Of a stretch of 64,000 nucleotides of DNA, positions 59,141 through 64,000 are shown piece by piece. A model generated the notes under the pieces. That model searched no databases and had not been told where the DNA came from. It saw only the letters and a list, made by a program, of their open reading frames with translations. How positions within the stretch are numbered: the stretch's first letter is position 1; every line of letters begins with the position of its first letter. The DNA comes from Streptomyces sp. GESEQ-4 (GTDB lineage: Bacteria > Actinomycetota > Actinomycetes > Streptomycetales > Streptomycetaceae): positions 1-64,000 of the forward strand of contig NZ_JAFFSU010000037.1 of the NCBI RefSeq assembly GCF_017948455.1, read 5' to 3'. The position numbers and the translations under genes are program-made.

Positions 59141-61318
59141 TCAGCTGCCGCTCGCCGCCTGCGTCAGGTCGTAGAACGTCGCCGAACCGACCGTCACCTT
59201 CGTGAAGTTGGCCTCGATCCACTCCGTGATCTGCGAGGACGTACCGCTGCTGCTGCCGCCCGCGCCACCGCCGCCAGAGCCACTGGAGATGAAGTAGTGG
59301 ATCTTGCCGTCGGTCACGTACTGCTTGAACTGGGCCAGCGTCGGCGACGGGTCCGTGCCGTTGAAGCCGCCGATCGCCATGACGGGTTCGCCGGTGGAGA
59401 GCTGGTAACTCGCCGCGTTCTGGGCGCCGATGGCCGCGGCGGCCCAGGTGTAGTCCCCGGCGTTCGCCGCCAGCAGCTTCTTGGCCTCGGCGGAGACGCT
59501 GGCGCCGTTGAGCAGGCCACCGGCGCCGCCGCCACCGCCCATGCCGCCCTCGCCCGTCTGCCCGCCGGGCATGCCGCCCTGCTGGTTCTGGCCCTGGGTG
59601 TTGCCGTTGCCGTTCTGGCCCGGCATGCCACCGGTGCCGCCGGTCGGGGGCTGGCCCATGCCGCCGCCCTGCTGACCCTGGCCCTGGCCCTGGCCCTGCG
59701 TGTTGCCGTTGCCATTGCCGTTCTGGCCCGGCATCCCGCCGCCCATGCCGCCGCCACCGCGGCCTCCGCCGCCGCCCATCATGCTCGCCCCGGCCGGACC
59801 GGCCGTGACGATGGAGCCGGTGTGGCCCTCCTGTAGCGTGCTGATGGTGTACGCCGTCGGACCGGCGACGGCCGCGACGAAGCTCAACCCTGCTGCCGCG
59901 AGGGCCAGTTGACGGCCCAGCTTGGCCACGAAGATCAGGCCGAGCGCGCCGACGAGGCCGCCGGTCAGGACCAGCCACTTCAGCCAGGGGAGGTAGTCCG
60001 GCGTGCGGTTGAGCAGGACGTAACCCCAGGCGGCACTCGCCACAACCGCGGACGCGAGGGCGAGCGAGGCCCACATCTCGCGCCGCTTCTCCCACAGGGT
60101 CGCCGCGCCCATGCCGATCACGGCCGCCATGTAGGGGGCGAGGGCCACCGTGTAGTACTGGTGGAAGATGCCGGCCATGTAGCTGAAGACGGCCATGGTG
60201 ATCAGCAGCGAGCCGCCCCAGACCAGGAACGAACCGCGGGTCACGGACGTGCGCTTGAGCTTGCGCGTGGCGACCAGGCCCGCCATGAGCAGGATCAGGG
60301 CCGCCGGGAGCAGCCAGGAAATCTGGCCGCCGATCTCGGAGTTGAACATCCGGTCCCAGCCGGTCTCACCCCACTGCCCGGTCCCTCCGCCTCCTCCGCC
60401 ACCGCCGCCGACGCTGCCGGTCTCGTCGCCGCTCAGGCGGCCGAGGCCGTTGTAGCCGAAGGTCAGCTCCAGGAAGCTGTTGTTCTGCGAGCCGCCGATG
60501 TACGGGCGCGAGGACGCGGGCCACAGCTCGACGATCGCGACCCACCAGCCGCCGGAGACGACGATCGCGACGGTCGCCAGCGCCAGCTGAACGAACCGCT
60601 TCCTCACCTTCACCGGCGCGCAGACCGCGTACACGATCGCCAGCGGCGGCAGGATCAGGAAGGCCTGCAACGTCTTGGCCAGGAACGCGAAGCCGATCGC
60701 GACTGAGGCCCACATCAGCCACTTCGTACGGCCGTCCTCCAGCGCCCGGACGACGAAGTAGCAGGCGACCGCCATCAGCAGCGCCAGCATCGCGTCCGGG
60801 TTGTTGAACCGGAACATCAGCGCCGCGACGGGGGTGAGCGCGAGCACGACGCCCGCGATCAGACCGGCCGCGGGGCTGAACCGGCGGCGTACGGACGCGT
60901 AGACGACGGCGACCGTGCCGACGCCCATGAGGACCTCGGGGGCCAGGATCGCCCACGAGCTGAGGCCGAAGAGGCGGACCGAGAGGGCCATCGGCCACAG
61001 GGCGGCCGGGGGCTTGTCGACGGTGATGGCGTTGGCCGCGTCCAGCGAGCCGAAGAAGAAAGCTTTCCAGGATTGGCTGCCGGCCTGGACGGCCGCGGAG
61101 TAGAAGGAGTTGGCGTAGCCGGAGGAGCTCAGGTTGTAGAAGTAGAGCGCCGCGGTGGCGAGCAGCAGGCCCCAGAACGCCGGCCGCACCCAGCGGGGAT
61201 CCTCGGGACGGCCGCGCCACAGTCTCCGTACGAACGGCTGCTTCGGTTCGCCGGCCGCGGGTGCCGATGGGGCGATGGGCTCCGTGACGGCCGTATCGGC
61301 TGTGTAGTAGGTGGTCAT
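59141..61318 (-). CDS. GT39-family membrane glycosyltransferase
   Basis: The 725-residue ArnT/PMT-like enzyme transfers sugars from polyprenyl-phosphate donors outside the membrane. Features include a helical membrane core (residues ~45-480) with a first-loop acidic region (FGSLDAANAITVDKPPAALW) and RFNNPDAMLALLMA. A Gly/Asn/Gln-rich tract follows (~495-595), then an extracellular domain with YFISSGSGGGG and QITEWIEANF. ATG 61318 overlaps the GT2 stop as ATGA. The GT2-GtrA protein next to it would make the lipid-linked sugar donor. Confidence 0.9.
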   Translation of the reverse strand: MTTYYTADTAVTEPIAPSAPAAGEPKQPFVRRLWRGRPEDPRWVRPAFWGLLLATAALYFYNLSSSGYANSFYSAAVQAGSQSWKAFFFGSLDAANAITVDKPPAALWPMALSVRLFGLSSWAILAPEVLMGVGTVAVVYASVRRRFSPAAGLIAGVVLALTPVAALMFRFNNPDAMLALLMAVACYFVVRALEDGRTKWLMWASVAIGFAFLAKTLQAFLILPPLAIVYAVCAPVKVRKRFVQLALATVAIVVSGGWWVAIVELWPASSRPYIGGSQNNSFLELTFGYNGLGRLSGDETGSVGGGGGGGGGTGQWGETGWDRMFNSEIGGQISWLLPAALILLMAGLVATRKLKRTSVTRGSFLVWGGSLLITMAVFSYMAGIFHQYYTVALAPYMAAVIGMGAATLWEKRREMWASLALASAVVASAAWGYVLLNRTPDYLPWLKWLVLTGGLVGALGLIFVAKLGRQLALAAAGLSFVAAVAGPTAYTISTLQEGHTGSIVTAGPAGASMMGGGGGRGGGGMGGGMPGQNGNGNGNTQGQGQGQGQQGGGMGQPPTGGTGGMPGQNGNGNTQGQNQQGGMPGGQTGEGGMGGGGGAGGLLNGASVSAEAKKLLAANAGDYTWAAAAIGAQNAASYQLSTGEPVMAIGGFNGTDPSPTLAQFKQYVTDGKIHYFISSGSGGGGAGGSSSGTSSQITEWIEANFTKVTVGSATFYDLTQAASGS
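59520..59790 (-). repeat. Low-complexity GQ/GN/GG tract in the GT39 gene
   Basis: The codons repeat units such as GGGMGGGMPGQNGNGNGN and QGQGQGQGQQGG. The two PGQNGNGN blocks are near-duplicates about 50 codons apart. Slippage could vary its length. Confidence 0.8.
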
Positions 61319-62748
61319 CGTCGGTCCCTCGGGTCGGTGTCGGTGGGACGGAGGGGCTGCAGCTGCAGGGTCGCGTCCCTCCAGGAGCGGTCCGCGGCTT
61401 CACGGGCGCGGAACTGGGTGGAGTCGTACGGAATGTCGTACGGGGTGTTCGGTGCCGGCGTGTGCGAGGCGACGACGGTCGACGGGCGGTCGTCGTCGCG
61501 CCGGTCCGGGAAGACCCATGCGCGGAAGAGCAGGAAGCGCAGCACCGTCGCCGCGAGGTTGGCGGCGACGAGGACCGCGAGCTCGGTGGTGTGCCCGGGG
61601 TCGCTGGACGCCGCGTTCAGGGCGGCGAGCGAACCGCTGGTCAGGATCAGGCCGATACCGAAGACGACCAGGCCCTGCGCCTGGTGCTTGACGGCGTCGC
61701 CACGGCCGCGCACCCCGAACGTCAGCCGGCGGTTGGCCGCCGTGTTGGCGATCGCGGAGACCAGCAGGGCCAGCGCGTTGGCGATCTGTGAGCCGCCGAA
61801 CTGCCGGAACGCGGTGTAGAGGAGGAGGTAGAAGAGGGTCGACAGACCGCCCACGACACAGAAGCCGACGAGCTGGCGGGCCAGCCCCGTGGGTACGTCC
61901 TGGATCTCACGGTCCCGCGGGTCGTCGCCGAACGGCCGGGCGAGCCGGTCCAGCGGCAGCGAACCGCCGGCCAGGGCCTTGCCCACCCTCCACACGCCCT
62001 TGAGGTCGTCGGTCGCCGTCTTCACGATGTGGACGGTGGAATCGGGATCGTCGACCCAGTCGACGGGCACTTCGTGGATACGGAGGCCCGCGCGCTCGGC
62101 GAGCACCAGCATCTCGGTGTCGAAGAACCAGCCGGTGTCCTCGACGAGCGGCAGCAGCACCTGGGCCACATCCCGCCGGATCGCCTTGAAGCCGCACTGG
62201 GCATCGGAGAAGCGGGCCTGGAGCGAGCCGCGGAGGATGAGGTTGTACGTGCGGCTGATGAACTCCCGCTTGGCGCCGCGCACGACGCGGGAACTCCGGC
62301 TGAGCCGGGAGCCGATCGCGAGGTCCGAGTGACCCGAGATCAGCGGCGCCACCAGCGGAAGCAGCGCGTTGAGGTCGGTGGACAGGTCGACGTCCATGTA
62401 GGCGAGGATCGGCGCGTCCGAGGCGGACCACACGGTGCGCAGGGCCCGACCACGGCCCTTCTGCTCCAGCCGGAACGACCGCACTTCCGCGAGCTCCGCC
62501 TCCAGCCGGAACGCCACCTGCGGGGTGGTGTCGGTGGAGGCGTTGTCCGCGATCGTGATGCGGAAGGCGTACGGGAAGGTGCTCTTGAGGTGCTGATGGA
62601 GTCTCAGCACACACGGCTGGAGGTCCTTCTCCTCGTTGTAGACGGGGATCACTACGTCCAGGACAGGCGTACCGGCATCTCCGGCCGGGAGGTGCTCCCG
62701 CGCCGGCAGGGAGCCGGGAGAAGAGTCGGGAGAAGAGTCGGTTCGCAT
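61315..62748 (-). CDS. GT2 polyprenyl-phosphate glycosyltransferase with GtrA domain
   Basis: The 477-residue protein has a DPM1-like GT2 domain (VVIPVYNEEKDL, IADNASTDTT, DxD in AYMDVDLSTD, and CGFKAIRRDVAQ; residues ~35-270). A GtrA-type domain of four helices (~300-430) follows, for flipping or anchoring. It should load a sugar on polyprenyl phosphate for the downstream GT39 enzyme. ATG 62748 is chosen; a TTG at 62766 would overlap the kinase gene. Its ribosome site and start codon sit in a perfect hairpin (62731-62763), implying controlled or coupled translation. Confidence 0.92.
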   Translation of the reverse strand: MRTDSSPDSSPGSLPAREHLPAGDAGTPVLDVVIPVYNEEKDLQPCVLRLHQHLKSTFPYAFRITIADNASTDTTPQVAFRLEAELAEVRSFRLEQKGRGRALRTVWSASDAPILAYMDVDLSTDLNALLPLVAPLISGHSDLAIGSRLSRSSRVVRGAKREFISRTYNLILRGSLQARFSDAQCGFKAIRRDVAQVLLPLVEDTGWFFDTEMLVLAERAGLRIHEVPVDWVDDPDSTVHIVKTATDDLKGVWRVGKALAGGSLPLDRLARPFGDDPRDREIQDVPTGLARQLVGFCVVGGLSTLFYLLLYTAFRQFGGSQIANALALLVSAIANTAANRRLTFGVRGRGDAVKHQAQGLVVFGIGLILTSGSLAALNAASSDPGHTTELAVLVAANLAATVLRFLLFRAWVFPDRRDDDRPSTVVASHTPAPNTPYDIPYDSTQFRAREAADRSWRDATLQLQPLRPTDTDPRDRR

Positions 62749-62763
62749 GGAACCGACTCTTCT
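62731..62763 (-). promoter_or_regulatory. Hairpin enclosing the GT2 ribosome site and start codon
   Basis: AGAAGAGTCGGTT (62731-62743) and AACCGACTCTTCT (62751-62763) are perfect 13-bp complements around a 7-base loop that contains the ATG (62746-62748). In the mRNA the purine-rich Shine-Dalgarno (AGAAGAG) lies in the 5' arm. The hairpin also abuts the stop codon of the kinase gene, so terminating ribosomes could open it. Confidence 0.8.
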
Positions 62764-64000
62764 CAAGCCCGCTGTTGCACCGGTGTGGTGGGACTGTGCT
62801 GTGCCTGTGAGTGCAGTTGCCAGTTCGTTTCGGGCGCCGGACGGGGCGTCTGCGAGGCGAGCGCCGGCAGATGCACCGTGAAGACCGTGCGTCCAGGGAC
62901 GCTGTCCACGGTCACCGCACCCTCGTGCGCGGTCGCCACGGCCTGCACGATGGCGAGCCCCAGACCGGTCGAGCCGGAGGCACGGGAGCGCGACGAGTCA
63001 CCGCGCGCGAACCGTTCGAAGACACGCGGCAGCAAATCGGGCGGGATGCCCTGGCCGTTGTCCTCGACGTCCACACACATCCAGGGCCCGCGCCGCTGAA
63101 TCCGCGCGGTGACCGTCGTACCCGGCGGGGTGTGCTTGCGCGCGTTGCCGAGCAGGTTGATGAGCACCTGCTGGAGCCGGGCCGCGTCCCCGGAGACGAG
63201 GGCGGGTTCGTCGGGCAGGTCGAGCCGCCAGTTGTGGTCCATGCCGGCCGCGCGGGCGTCGCTGATGGTGTCGACGACCAGCGGGATGAGGTCGGTCTGC
63301 TCGAACTGCAGCGGCCGTCCGGCATCCAGACGCGCGAGCAGCAGCAGGTCTTCGACGAGCAGCGTCATCCGGCCCGCCTCGGACTCGATCCGTCCGAGCG
63401 CGTGCCGGGTGTCCGGCCCGACCTCTTCCCTGCCGCGTCTGGTCAGCTCGGCGTACCCCCGGATGGAGGCGAGCGGCGTCCTGAGCTCATGGCTGGCGTC
63501 CGCGACGAACTGACGCACCCGCGTCTCACTCTGCTGCCGTGAGTGCAACGCCCCGTGCACATGGTTCAGCATCCTGTTGAGCGCCGCCCCGACCTGCCCG
63601 ACCTCGGTATGCGGGTCCGTCTCCGACTCGGGGACACGCTCGCTGAGGTTGACCTCGCCGGTGTGGAGGGGGAGTTCGGAGACGCGGGTGGCGGTGGCGG
63701 CTACCTTGCGGAGGGGGCGGGTGGCTACGCCGACGAGGACGGAGCTGGCTATGCCGGCGGCGACGAGGGCTGCGCCGGTGACACTGGCCTCGATGATGAG
63801 GAGGGTGTTGAGGGTGCTGGTGACTTCCTCGGTGGGGAGGGCGACGTAGAAGCTGCCGTTTTCGCCGGAACGGAACTCCACGCGGTACTCGCCGAGACCG
63901 GGAATCTCGACGGTGTGCCTGTTGCCGTCCTGCTCGACGTTGTTGAGCGCCTCGATCTGGGCGTCGTTGAGATCCTGGGGGACCATCTCGAGATCTTCGT
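62763..64000 (-). CDS. Sensor histidine kinase (5' end beyond the window)
   Basis: The visible 411 codons end a membrane kinase: an extracellular sensor part with EIPGLGEYRVEFRSGENG, one transmembrane helix (ASVTGAALVAAGIASSVLVG), HAMP, HisKA with FVADASHELRTPLASIRGYA, and a HATPase domain (LINLLGNARKHTPPG, DNGQGIP, STGLGLAI). The frame remains open to base 64000, so the N-terminus and probably the response regulator lie outside. It is upstream of the GT2-GT39 genes, whose glycan it may regulate. Confidence 0.92.
   Translation of the reverse strand, partial: EDLEMVPQDLNDAQIEALNNVEQDGNRHTVEIPGLGEYRVEFRSGENGSFYVALPTEEVTSTLNTLLIIEASVTGAALVAAGIASSVLVGVATRPLRKVAATATRVSELPLHTGEVNLSERVPESETDPHTEVGQVGAALNRMLNHVHGALHSRQQSETRVRQFVADASHELRTPLASIRGYAELTRRGREEVGPDTRHALGRIESEAGRMTLLVEDLLLLARLDAGRPLQFEQTDLIPLVVDTISDARAAGMDHNWRLDLPDEPALVSGDAARLQQVLINLLGNARKHTPPGTTVTARIQRRGPWMCVDVEDNGQGIPPDLLPRVFERFARGDSSRSRASGSTGLGLAIVQAVATAHEGAVTVDSVPGRTVFTVHLPALASQTPRPAPETNWQLHSQAQHSPTTPVQQRA

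Noticed and set aside
59520..59790. CRISPR-like or regularly spaced repeat array
   Set aside because: The periodicity comes from Gly/Asn/Gln codons inside the GT39 gene; no spacer structure or cas genes are present anywhere in the window.

Overview
The window is a very high-GC actinobacterial chromosome segment. Gene content and order (purL-purQ-purS-lsrL, purC, purD, dnaX next to the SRP RNA, upp, tadA, tandem sigF/sigN) match the central conserved arm of a Streptomyces chromosome. From memory it corresponds to roughly SCO4079 down to SCO4021 of S. coelicolor, in reverse order; no database comparison was made. The first ~117 bases are almost pure G, which looks like a contig end or sequencing artefact rather than biology. 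The last gene, a sensor kinase, runs off the right edge.

Layout. 0.3-3.5 kb: the purSQL operon (FGAM synthase). 3.8-8.3 kb: the nucleoid protein LsrL, three tRNA-Gly genes, and an ABC exporter with its DesK/DesR-type two-component system. 8.3-17.4 kb: purC, a DMFase-like protein, a membrane protein that looks like an M48 protease with its zinc site lost, purD, dnaX, the 4.5S SRP RNA and tRNA-Ser(GGA). 17.6-22 kb: accessory material (a large unknown membrane protein, an AAA ATPase with a DUF234-like end behind a multi-palindrome operator, and a frameshifted membrane gene). 22-28 kb: a secreted NodB deacetylase and a three-gene operon of a zinc-ribbon membrane protein, a GrpE-like protein and a variant Hsp70. 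This operon is the best candidate for an uncharacterised system.

28-41 kb: a TetR/SDR pair, a possible small ORF with an ATC start, an iron-box siderophore-binding lipoprotein, an AraC regulator, CorA, and a CopC-CopD copper protein. A divergent iron-box locus follows: siderophore-interacting reductase on one side, and penicillin-acylase-type hydrolase, acetyltransferase, cupin and SDR on the other. 40.5-45.7 kb: conserved small genes interrupted by a lone large serine recombinase, then upp. 45.8-50.4 kb: tadA and its partner gene, tRNA-Ser(CGA), and the stress/sporulation-type sigma factors sigF and sigN. 50.4-59.1 kb: a lipoprotein, a MarR-controlled MFS exporter fused to Cna-like repeats next to a YceI protein carrying the same repeat, and a TetR-MFS pair. 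59.1-64 kb: a kinase, GT2-GtrA and GT39 operon for envelope glycosylation.

Shared themes are: translational coupling by ATGA/GTGA overlaps in most operons; several genes whose start codon lies 6-8 nt after a TANNNT -10 box, suggesting leaderless mRNAs; a dispersed Streptomyces repeat, one copy of which is embedded in corA; and iron-box control of two nearby siderophore loci. Start sites were chosen by eye from Shine-Dalgarno spacing and family length. S. coelicolor equivalences are recollection.
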